A stretch of DNA of 64,000 nt, from NCBI RefSeq assembly GCF_014203855.1, contig NZ_JACHJV010000002.1, forward strand, positions 248,001-312,000. Reading direction: 5' to 3'. Shown here piece by piece: positions 51,013 through 63,000 of this stretch. The notes beneath the pieces are model-generated. The model was given only the letters and a program-made list of their open reading frames with translations. It made no database searches and was not told the DNA's origin. Origin of the DNA: Kitasatospora kifunensis. GTDB taxonomy: Bacteria; Actinomycetota; Actinomycetes; Streptomycetales; Streptomycetaceae. The position numbers and the translations under genes are program-made. Every line of letters starts with the position of its first letter. The stretch's first letter is position 1.

Positions 51013-54000
51013 TCAGCCCTCGCCCCCCGTGAACTCGGTGATCGCGCGGGCGATCTTGGCGAGCGGTTCGGGATCCATCAGGCCGTGGTGGGTGGCGTCC
51101 ACGTGGTGGTCGATGATGCGGCCCGTGATGTGCGGGGTCCAGGCGGTGGCCGGCGGGGTGCCCTCGGCGCGCCGGCGGGTGGCGGTGAAGAAGAGCAGGT
51201 CGCCGCGGACCTGGGCGGGCTCGAAGTCCCGCATCATCCGGACGTGGCGCTCCCAGGAGTCGCCCATGGCTGCGAGGTCCTCGGCGGAGAAGGACGAGAA
51301 GGACCCTTCCACCAGGGTCTGCACCACCTGCTCGCGGGTGAGCGGCGTGCCCTGCGAGTGCGGACGGTCGACCTGGAACATCTCCAGGAAGACCGCCAGC
51401 GTCTCCTGTTCGTCCCGCTCGGCGCCCTTCACCGTGTAGGTCGCATACGGGTAGGCGTCCATGATCGCGAGCACGGCCACCTCCTCGCCCAGCTCCTGCA
51501 GCCGGCTGGCGATGGCATGGACTACCAGGCCGCCGAAGGAGTGGCCCAGCAGGTGGTACGGCCCCGACGGCTGGACCTCACGGATGAGGGCCGTGTAGTC
51601 GGCGGCCATCTGCTCGACGGTTTCGGGGAGGTGCTCCTGCTGGGTGAGACTGCGCGCCTGGAGGGCGTAGAGCGGACGGTCGGGCAGGTAGGGCAGCAGA
51701 CGGCTGTAGCCCAGCGCGACCCCGTATCCGGCGTGGACGCAGAACAGCGGCGGCAGCTGGCCATCGCGGCGCAGTGGCATCAGCTCCGCGAACTTGTCGC
51801 CGACCTCGGCACCTGTGGCGAGGCGCTGCGCGAGCTGGGCCACGGTGGGCGCCTCGAACAGGTCTCGCAGGGCCAACTCCTCGCCCAGCACCGTGCGGAT
51901 GCGGCTGACCAGGCGGGTGGCGAGCAGGGAGTGGCCGCCGAGGTCGAAGAAGTCGTCGTCGATGCCGACCCGGGGTTGCGAGAGCACCTCGGCGAAGAGC
52001 GTGGCCAGGACCTCCTCGTGCGGGGTGCGCGGGTCGCGGACCGCTGTCGTTGGGGTGAGGTCGGGTGCGGGCAGGGCGCGGCGGTCGAGCTTGCCGTTGA
52101 CGGTGAGGGGGAGGGTGTCGAGCGGGATGATCGCGGTGGGGATCATGTATTCGGGCAGGGTGGCGGTGAGGTGGTTCCGTAGCGCCGCGATGTCGAGCTC
52201 GCTGGTGGGGACGATGTACGCGACCAGGCGCTTCTCGCCGGGGGTGTCCTCGCGGATGATGGCGGCGGCTTGGGCGATGGTCGGGTGGGCGGTCAGGGCT
52301 GCTTCGAGCTCACCGGGTTCGATGCGGAAGCCGCGGAGTTTGACCTGTTGGTCGGCGCGTCCGGCGTATTCGAGTTGGCCGTTGTGGTTCCAGCGGGCGA
52401 GGTCGCCGGTGCGGTACATGCGAGCCCCGGCCGGGCCGAACGGTGCTGCCACGAACCGCTCGGCGGTCAGGCCGGGACGGTCCAGGTAGCCGCGGGCCAG
52501 ACCTGCGCCGGTGAGGTAGAGCTCGCCGGTGCTGCCTGTCGGCACTGGGCGCAGGTGTGCGTCGAGGATGTAGGCGCGGGTGTTGTCCAGGGGGCGGCCG
52601 ATGGGCAACGGGCCTGGCTGGTGGGTGGTGGTGTGGGTGGTGGCGAAGGTGGTGGTCTCGGTGGGGCCGTAGCCGTTGACGATGGTGGTGTCGGGGCAGG
52701 CGGTGTGGAGGCGGGTGACGGCGGCGGGGGAGACGATGTCGCCGCCGGTCCATACTTCGCGTACTCCGTGCAGGCAGGTGGGGTCGTCTTCGGTGACGAG
52801 GGCGAAGAGGCCTGCGGTGAGCCAGAGTCCGGTCACCGCGTGCTCGGTGATCAGGCGGCCGAGTGAGGCCGCTGTGATGTCGCCGGTGGGTGCTACGACG
52901 ATCTGGTGGCCGGTCAGTAGTGGTACCCAGAGTTCGAAGGTGGAGGCGTCGAAGGAGTGCGGGGAGTGCAGGAGGACGCGTTCCATGGCCGGGGTGGCGA
53001 ATCGGCGGTCGGTGGCGAGTGCGGCGACGTCCCGGTGGGTGATGGCGACGCCCTTGGGGCGGCCGGTCGAGCCGGAGGTGTACATCACGTACGCCAACTG
53101 GCTTTCATTGCAGGGGACATTGATGTGTGAAGCGCGGTCGTCGCCGACCTCCAGGACGGCAAGGCCCAGCTCCGCCGCCTGCTCGCGCAGGGTGGTGTCG
53201 GTGAGGACCACCCGCGCCCCGGTCTCCGCCACGATCGCCTGCCGGTGCGCGAGTGGATACCGCGCGTCCAGTGGCACGTAGCAGCCGCCGGCCTTCACCA
53301 CGGCCAGGAGCGCGATCACCAGTTCGGCGGAGCGTTCCATCAGCACCGCGACCGCGTCCTCGGTGCTGACGCCTTCGGCGATCAGGTGCCGGGCGAGCCC
53401 GTTGGCCCGCGCGTTCAGCTGTGTGAACGTCAACTCGACGTCCCCGCACACAAGTGCCACCGCGTCCGGCGTCCGTGCCACCTGCGTGGCGAACAGCTCC
53501 GGCAGCGTCCCCGCCGCCGTGTCGACTGCCGTGTCGTTCCACTCCGTCAGGATCCGCCGCCGCTCGGCCTCATCGAGCACCTGGACGCGCCCGAGGGGCA
53601 TCGTCGGTGTACTCTCCAGCGCCTCGACCAGCCCGGCGAGCGTTGTGTTCAGCAGCGTGCACACCAACTCGGCGTCGATCGGGGCCACCGCCTGCGCGGT
53701 GAGGACGAACCCGGAGCCCAGGTCGTCGACCGACACGGTCAGCGGATAGTTGGTGCGCTCCCGGTTGTGCAGGACCTCGATCCCCGACGGCTCGGCCTCC
53801 GGGGTCGCCTGCTCGGCGGCGTGGCTGTGCCGGTAGTTGAGCAGCGCGGTGAAGAGCGGCGCCGCCCCACCGATGCCACTGGCCTTCTGGGCGAGCGCGA
53901 GCGGTGCGTGCTCGTGGACCAGCAGGTCCGCCAGCTGTCCGCGCATCGCGAGCAGGGCCTGCGCCACCCCGACACCAGCAGTCGGCACCCGCACCGGAAG

Positions 54001-57000
54001 CGTGTTGATGAACAGGCCCGGCACCCGGTCGGCGCCGCTGCCCCCGCTCATCCGCCCGAACAGCACGGTGCCGAACACCACGTCGTCGCGCTGGGAGGTC
54101 GCCGCGACCACCCGTGCCCATGCCACATGGAAGACGGCGGCAGCGCTCACGCCCAGCGCCCGAGCCTGGACCCGCACCCGGGCGGCCAGCTCGTCGGCCA
54201 CCAGCAGCTTGGCCTCCGCCACCCCGCCGGCATCCCCGTGCACGTCCAGCAGGCCGAACGGCGCGGTCGGCTCGGTCACCTCACCCAACAGCCGTGCGAA
54301 GAAACGCTCGTGCTCCTCCCGGGAGACCCGCAGTCGCGCCTGGGCGACGAAGTCGCGGAACGGCAGCGGTACCGGCAGCCGGTCCTGCTCGCCGTCCAAC
54401 ACGGCCTGGATCTCCTCCAGCAGGACCTCCATCGCGGTGTGGTCCGTCGACAGATGGTGCCGTTGGAGCAGCATCAGCCACCGCTCGCCTCCCGGCTCGG
54501 CCGCGATCCGGGCCCGCAGTAGCGGCGCCCGCCCGAGGTCCATGGCGGCGGGGCAGGAGGCGCAGAGCTCGGCCACCGGATCGGTGCCGGTCAGCTCGAC
54601 CAGCTCCACCGGCAGCAGCGCCCGGCGGGCGACCACCTGGACCGGTTCGGGCAGGCCCTCCCAGAGGACAGCCGTACGCAGGATGTCGTGCCGGTCCACC
54701 ACGTGCTGCAGCGCGCCGAGGAAGGCGTCGAGCCGCGCCCGCGAGTCGAAGGTGACCACCGTCGGCAGCACGTAGACGTCATCGCCGCCGGCGTTCATCA
54801 GATGGTGGAAGAAGATGCCCTCCTGCAGCGGGGCCAGCGGGTAGATGTCCGCGATGTTCGCCGCGCCGCCCGGGAAGACCGAGACGATCCGCTCGATTTC
54901 CCGCTCGGTCAGCTTCACCAGCGGCAGCATCTGAGGCGTGATCAGCTGCGCGTCGGCGGGGATCAGGTTCGGCGGGACCGCCACCTCGCCAACCGCGGAG
55001 GCAGCGGCCAGGCCGGCGACGGTCGGCGAGGTGAAGAGGGTGCGGATGTTCACCAGGACACCTCGCGCGCGCAGCCGCTCCACCAGCGAGACGGCGAGCA
55101 GTGAGTGGCCGCCCAACTGGAAGAAGTCGTCGTCCAGCCCCACCTGCGGCACCCCGAGGACCTCGGCGAACGCCTCGCACAGCACCTCTTCGCGCAAGGT
55201 CCTGGGAGCCCGGTAGAGCGAGCCCGCGACGAAGTCCGGTGCGGGCAGCGCGCGTCGGTCCAGCTTCCCGTTCACCAGCAGGGGCAGCGCGTCGAGCACC
55301 ACCAGAGCCGCCGGCACCATGAAGTCGGGCAGCGTGGCGGCGAGGTGGGCGCGGACCGCCGCCGGGTCCAGGTCGCCCGCGGGGACGGCGTAGCCGACCA
55401 GGCGCTTGTCCCCGGGCAGGTCCTCGCGCACCACCACGGCGGCCTGCGCCACCGCCGGGTGCGAGGCGAGCGCGCTCTCGACCTCGCCCACCTCGATCCG
55501 GTAGCCGCGGATCTTCACCTGGTCGTCGGTGCGCCCGGCGTACTCCAGAGTCCCGTCCGCACGCCACCGCGCCAGGTCCCCGGTGCGGTACAGCCGATCG
55601 CCCGCGGCCCCGAACGGATCCGCCACGAAGCGCTCCGCCGTCAGGCCGGGACGGTTCAGGTAGCCGCGGGCCAACTGCACCCCGGCAACGTACAGTTCGC
55701 CCAGCGCACCGGGCGGAACCGGCCGAAGGCCGGCGTCGAGCAGGTAGACGCGGGTGTTCCAGACCGGGCCGCCGATCGGCACGGATCCGCTGCCGTGCTC
55801 GCCCGCGCAGGCCCACTCCGTGGTCTCCACCGACGCCTCCGTCGGCCCGTACAGGTTGTGCAGCGACACACCCGGCAGAACGTGCGCGAAGCGGTCCCGC
55901 AGCTCCGCCGACATCGCCTCGCCGCCGCACATCACCTCCCGCAGTCCCGTACACACCGGGGCCAGGGACTCGCTCAGGAACGCCCGGAGCATCGACGGCA
56001 CGAAGTGGGTGACCGTCACTCGCTCACGGCGGATCAGCTCGGCCAGATACTCCGGCTCACGGTGGCCGCCGGGACGCGCCACCACCAGCGTGGCGCCCTG
56101 CGACAACGGCCAGAAGATCTCCCACACCGACACGTCGAAGCCGAACGGGGTCTTCTGCAACAGGCGGTCCGAGGCCGTCAGGCCGTAGACGTCCTGCATG
56201 CACGCCAGCCGGTTCACGATTCCCGCGTGTGGGATCACGACGCCCTTGGGGCGGCCCGTCGAGCCGGAGGTGAAGATGACGTAGGCCGGGTTTTCCGGCC
56301 GCGGGTATCGGTCAACAAGGTTGTCGGCAGCGTAGTCTGACGATCCATCAACAAGCGCACGCGTCACGACTACGGAGGCCTTCGCCTCACCGAGCACGTA
56401 CTCGATCCGATCGGCCGGGTAGTCCGGGTCGACCGGCAGATACGCGCCACCGGCCTTCAGCACCCCCAGCAGCGCCACGACCAGCTCGACCGAGCGCTCC
56501 ATCAGCACCGGTACCACCGACTCCGGCCCCACCCCACGCTCGGCGAGCAGCCGCGCCAGCCGGTTCGCCCGGGCGTTCAGCTCGCCGTACGTCACCTCGA
56601 CGCCCTCGAACACCACCGCCGGCGCGTCGGGAGTCCGGCTGACCTGCGCCTCGAAGAGCTCGGGCAGTGTGGCCACCGGGACCTCGCGGGCGGTGTCGTT
56701 CCATTCGACCAGCATTCGCTGCCGCAACTCGTGGTCCAGCACGTCGAGCTGGGTCAGCGGGGTGTCGGGCGCGCTCTCCAAGGCCGTGACCAGGCCCTGG
56801 AGAGCGGTGTGCGCCAGGGTGCAGACGAGTTCGGGGTCGATGGGCGCCACCGCGTGGACGGAGAGCGTGAAGCCGGAGCCGAGGTCGTCCACCGACAGGG
56901 TCAGCGGGTAGTTGGTGCGGCTCTGGCCGTGCCGGACCTCGATGCCGTGCGGCTCCGCAGGCTGGACCGACTCCTCGGGGCCTTGGCCGTGGCGGTAGTT

Positions 57001-60000
57001 GAGCAGCGTGGTGAACAGCGGTGCCGGCGCCGCGATACCGCTGGCCTGCTGGGCGAGCGCCAGCGGGGCGTGCTCGTGCACCATCAGGTCGGCGAGTCGC
57101 CCGCGCATGGCGAGCACGGCGTCCACCGCGCTCACGTCGGCGGTGGGCACGCGGATCGGCAGGGTGTTGAGGAACAGGCCAGGCACCCGGTCGGCGCCGC
57201 TGCCGGCGTTCATCCGGCCGAAGAGCAGGGTGCCGAAGACCACGTCCTCACGACCGGCGGTCGCGGCGATGACCTGGGCCACGGCGACGTGGAAGAGGGT
57301 GGCCGGGCTGACGCCCAGTACCCGGGCCCGGGCTCGGATCCGGTCGGCGAGTTCGGCGCTCAGCGGGAGGCGGGCATCGGTGGCCTGCCTGCCGTCGCCG
57401 CGCACGTCCAGCAGGCCGAACGGTGCGGTGGGTTCGGTGACGTCGGCCAGCAGTTCGGTGAAGAACTTCTCGTGCTCCTCGCGGGAGACGCCGAGGCGGG
57501 CCTGGGCGACGAAGTCGCGGAACGGCAGCGGGGCGGGCAGCTCGGCCTGCCGCCCGTCCAGCACGGCCTGGATCTCGGCCATCAGCACGTCGAGCGCGGT
57601 GTGGTCGGTGACCAGGTGGTGGCGCTGGAGCAGCAGCAGCCAGCGTGCGCTGCCTGGTTCGGTGCTTGATTCGGTGGCTGCGTCGGTGTCTGGCTCGGCT
57701 GCGATGTGGGCGCGCAGCAGCGGCGCCCGGGTCAGATCCATGGTCGCCGGGCAGGCGGCGGCGAGCTCGGCCATCGGATCGGCACCGGTCAGCTCGACCA
57801 GGGTGACCGGCAGCTCGGCCTGACGGGCCACCACCTGAACCGGCTCTCGCAGGCCTTGCCAATGGACCGCTGTGCGCAGGATGTCGTGCCGGTTGACCAC
57901 GTGCTGGAGTGCGTGGAGGAAGGTGTCCAGGCGCTCTCGTGAGTCGAAGGTCAGCGTGGTCGGCAGGACGTACGGGTCCGTGCCGTCGGCGTTCATCAGG
58001 TGGTGGAAGAAGATGCCTTCCTGGAGTGGGGCGAGGGGGTAGATGTCGGCGATGTTGGGTGTGCCGCCGGGGAAGGTGGAGGTGATGCGGTTGATTTCGT
58101 GGGGTGTGAGGTCGACCAGGGGGAGCATGTGGGGGGTGAGGTGGTCGGTGTTGGTGGGGATGAGGTTGGGTGGGACGGTGACTTCGTGGGTGCTGGTGGT
58201 GGTGGCCAGGCCGGCGGGGGTGGGGGTGGTGAAGAGGGTGCGGATGTTGATGGTGATGTCGTGGGTGCGGAGTCGTTCGACGAGGGTGACGGCGAGGAGG
58301 GAGTGGCCGCCGAGTTCGAAGAAGTTGTCGTCGAGGCCGATTTGGGGCAGGCCGAGGATCTCGGCGAAGACGTCGCAGAGTGTCTGTTCTTGTGGGGTGG
58401 AGGGTGCGCGGTAGGCCGCTGCGGTGGTGAAGTCGGGTGCGGGGAGGGCGCGGCGGTCGAGCTTGCCGTTGACGGTCAGGGGGAGTGCGTCCAGGGTGAC
58501 GATCGCGGTGGGGACCATGTAGTCGGGGAGTTGGGCGGCGAGGTGAGTACGTACCTCTGCGACATCCAGCTCCGCTGTGGCGGCGACGTATCCGATCAGT
58601 CTGTCCTCGCGGACGATGACGCTTGCTTGTGTGATGCCTGGTTGTGTGGTGAGGGCGGTTTCGATTTCGCCGAGTTCGATGCGGTGGCCGCGGATTTTGA
58701 CTTGGTCGTCGGTGCGGCCGAGGTATTCGAGGTTGCCGTCGGTGCGCCAGCGGGCGAGGTCGCCGGTGCGGTACATGCGGGTGCCGGGTGTGCCGTGGGG
58801 GTCGGCGGTGAAGCGTTCGGCGGTGAGGGCGGGTCGGCCCAGGTAGCCGCGGGCGAGTTGGGTGCCGGCGATGTAGAGCTCGCCTGCGACGCCGGTGGGG
58901 ACTGGGTTCAGGGTGGTGTCGAGGACGTAGGCGCGGGTGTTCCACATGGGTCGTCCGATGGGGACGATGGGGCCGAGTTCGTCGGTGGTGAGGGGGTAGT
59001 CGGTGCAGCCGACGGTGGTTTCGGTGGGTCCGTAGTGGTTGACGATCGCGATGTGGGGGTGGCGGCGTCGCCACTGGTCGAGTTGGGCGGCTGGTACGGC
59101 TTCGCCGCCGACCATGAGGCGTCCGGTGGGGATGTGGGTGTCGGAGAGCGCGTCCAGGTAGGACAGGCCGCTGGGGGTGGCTTTGAGGAAGCTCAGCGGT
59201 TCGTTGGCCAGTACTTCCGGCAGGTTTTCGTCCAGGGCGGCTATGCGTACTCGTCCGCCGGTGGTGAGGGCGCCGTAGAGGGCGGTGATGCCGGCGTCGA
59301 AGGAGATGGAGGCGTGTAGCAGGGTGGTGCCGCGTAGTTCGGGGTAGGCGGTCTGGCAGCGGACCACGTAGTTGACCACTGCGGCGTGTGGGATCACGAC
59401 GCCCTTGGGGCGGCCGGTGGAGCCGGAGGTGTAGATGACGTAGGCCGGGTGCTGCGGGGTCACGGCCGCACCGAGGTTCTCGCCGCTCTGCTCGGACGGT
59501 GAAAGGCTGTCCAGCAGAAGAATCTGAGTGTCTGTCAGCTTTCCGGCACGGTCCATGCAGTCGCTGGTGGTCAGCAGTACCTGCGGGTGCGAGTCGTCCA
59601 GCAGGTAGGTGATCCGGTCCACGGGATACTCGGGGTCGATCGGGACGTAGGCGCCACCGGCCTTGAGAACCGCGAGCATGGCGACGATCACGTCGGCCGA
59701 GCGCTCCATGAGTATCGCTACCAGCGACTCCGGCCCCACCCCGCGCTCGGCCAGCAGCCGGGCCAGGCGGTTGGCACGTGCGTTCAGCTCGGCGTAGCTC
59801 AGGACGGCACTGTCGTGGACAACGGCCACGGCCGCAGGTGTCCGGGCGGCTTGCGCCTCGAAGAGCTCGGGCAGCGTGGTCACCAGGACCTCGTGCTCGG
59901 TGTCGTTCCACTCGGTCAGGATCCGGCGTCGCTCGGCACCGTCCAGCACCTCGACGCGCGTCACCGGTCGCTCCGGCTCGGCTGTCACCGCGTGCAGCAC

Positions 60001-63000
60001 ACGCAGCAGCCGCTCAGCGATCTGCTCGGCGGTCGTCGCGTCGAACAGGTCGGCGGCGAAGGTGACCGTGCCACGCAGTCCGGCCGGCGCACCATCAGGG
60101 GCAAAGAACTCGCTGAGCGTGAACGCCAGGTCGAAGCGGGCCGCCAGCTCGCCGGAGGGCACGAGTTCGGCCTGGAGGCCAGGCAGGTCGATGACGGCTT
60201 GGGCGTTGTTCTGGAGGGAGAGCATGACTTGGAAGAGTGGGTGGCGGGCCATTGAGCGGGTGGGGGCGAGGTCTTCGACGAGGCGTTCGAAGGGTAGGTC
60301 CTGGTGGGCGAAGGCGTTGAGGCCGGTTTCGCGGACGCGGTGCAGGAGTTGGGTGAAGGTGGGGTTGCCGGTGAGGTCGGTGCGTAGGACGAGGGTGTTG
60401 ACGAAGAAGCCGATGAGGTTGTCGAGTGCGTCGTCGGTGCGTCCGGCGATGGGGGTGCCGATGGGGATGTCGGTGCCTGCGCCGAGGCGGGAGAGTAGGA
60501 CGGCGAGTGCGGCTTGCAGGGCCATGAACACCGTGACGCCCTCGATGCGGGCCAACTCGGCCAGGCTCTGGTGGAGTTGTGCGGGGATCGTCAGTTCGAC
60601 GGTGCCGCCTTGGTGGCTGGCGATGGCCGGGCGCGGTCGGTCGGTGGGCAGGGCGAGTTCTTCCGGTAGCTCGGCCAGTGCTGTGCGCCAGTAGGCGAGT
60701 TGCTGGGTGAGCAGGCTTGCCGGGTCCTCGGGAGAGCCGAGCAGTTCGCGCTGCCAGAGTGCGTAGTCCGCGTACTGGACGGGCAGTGGGTGCCACGCGG
60801 GGGTGTCGCCTGTCAGGCGGGCTGTGTAGGCGGTGGAGATGTCGCGGGCCAGCGGGCCCATCGACCAGCCGTCACCGGCGATGTGATGCACCACCACCAG
60901 CAGCACGTGCTCGTCCGGGCTCTGCGAGAACAGCCAAGCCCGCAGCGGTATTTCGGCGGCGAGGTCGAAGGCGTGCCCAGCTGCCCGAGCCACCGCCTGC
61001 TCGTCGAACGCGCTCAGTGTGAGCAGCGAACCGACCGCATCGGCTGCGAGTATCTGCTGGCAGGGCTGGCCGTCGATGGTGGCGAAGACCGTGCGCAGCA
61101 CCTCGTGCCGGTCCACGACATCCCGCAGCGCGGCCTTGAGCGCCGCGGTCTCCAGTGGACCGGTCAGGCGCAGCGCGAGCGGGATGTTGTAGGTGGCGCT
61201 CGGTCCCTCCAACTCGCTGAGGAACCAGAGGCGTTGCTGGGCGAAGGAGACTGGGACGGCTTCGGGGCGCGGGCTGGCTGCCAGGGCTGGACGCCGGTGG
61301 CTCGCCCCTTCCAGGCGGTCGGCCAGGGCGGCGACAGTCGAGGCTTCGAAGAGGGTGCGGATCGGTAGTTCGATGTCGAGTACTGTGCGGATGCGGCTGA
61401 CCAGGCGGGTGGCGAGCAGGGAGTGGCCGCCGAGGTCGAAGAAGCTGTCGTCGATGCTCACCTGCGGCAGGCCGAGCACCTGCGCGAACAGCTCGCAGAG
61501 GAGCTCTTCGCGAGGGGTGCGTGGGTCGCGACCTGACACCACCGTGAGGTCGGGTGCGGGCAGGGCGCGGCGGTCGAGCTTGCCGTTGATGGTGAGGGGG
61601 AGGGTGTCGAGCGGGATGATCACGGTGGGGATCATGTATTCGGGCAGGGTGGTGGCCAAGTGTGCCCGCAGTGCGGAGATGTCCAGTTCGCCGGTGGGGA
61701 CGATGTACGCGACCAGGCGCTTCTCGCCGGGGGTGTCTTCGCGGATGATGGCGGCGGCTTGGGCAACCTCCGGGTGGGCGGCCAGGGCAGTCTCGAGTTC
61801 ACCGAGTTCGATGCGGAAGCCACGCAGCTTGATCTGCTGGTCGGCGCGTCCGGCGTATTCGATCTCGCCGTTGTGGTTCCAGCGGGCGAGGTCGCCGGTG
61901 CGGTACATGCGAGCCTCGGCCGGGCCGAACGGTGCTGCCACGAACCGCTCGGCGGTCAGGCCGGGACGGTCCAGGTAGCCGCGGGCCAGACCTGCGCCGG
62001 TGAGGTAGAGCTCGCCGGTGCTGCCTGCCGGGACGGGGTGCAGGTGTGCGTCGAGGATGTAGGCGCGCGTGTTGTCGAGGGGGCGGCCGATGGGCAACGG
62101 GCCTGGCTGGTGGGTGGCGGTGTGGGTGGTGGCGAAGGTGGTGGTCTCGGTGGGGCCGTAGCCGTTCACCACGGTGGTGTCAGAGCAGGCGGTGTGGAGG
62201 CGGGTGACGGCGGCGGGGGAGACGACGTCGCCGCCGGTCCACACCTCGCGTACTCCGCGCAGACACCCGGGGTCCTCTTCCGTTACGAGGGCGAAGAGGC
62301 CCGCGGTGAGCCAGAGTCCGGTCACCGCGTGCTCGGCGATCAGGCGGCCGAGTGAGGCCGCCGTGATGTCGCCGGCCGGTGCCACCACGATCTGGCGGCC
62401 GGTCAGTAGTGGTACCCAGAGTTCGAAGGTGGAGGCGTCGAAGGAGTGCGGGGAGTGCAGCAGCACCCGTTCCATCGCCGGACTGGCGAACCGCCGGTCG
62501 GTGGCCAGCGCGGCGACGTCCTGGTGGGTGATGGCGACGCCCTTGGGGCGGCCGGTCGAGCCGGAGGTGTACATCACGTACGCCAACTGCCTGGCATCGC
62601 AGCGCACATCGACGCCGTCACCGGTGTCGTTGCCACTGTCCTCGCCGACCTCCAGGATGGCAAGGCCCAGCTCCGCCGCCTGCTCGCGCAGTGCGGCATC
62701 GGTGAGGACCACCCGCGCCCCGGTCTCCGCCACGATCGTCTGCCGGTGCGCCAGCGGATACCGCGCGTCCAGTGGCACGTAGCAGCCGCCGGCCTTCACC
62801 ACGGCCAGCAGCGCGACCGCCAGTTCGGCGGAGCGTTCCATCAGCACCGCGACCGCGTCCTCGGCGCCCACGCCGTGCGCGATCAGGCGCCGGGCGAGCC
62901 CGTTGGCCCGCGCGTCCAGCTGCTCGTACGTCAACTCGACGTCCCCGCAGACCAGCGCCACCGCGTCCGGCGTCCGCGCCACCTGCGTGGCGAACAGCTC

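Noticed and set aside
58000..59319. Plus-strand 439-codon Gly/Val-rich frame
   Set aside because: Mirror of the C-ended codon block on the NRPS strand and not independent coding.
57248..59911. 887-codon alternative frame inside the NRPS gene
   Set aside because: Same strand, shifted frame. It is Arg/His/Pro-rich and lacks any NRPS motif, whereas the main frame carries all domains.
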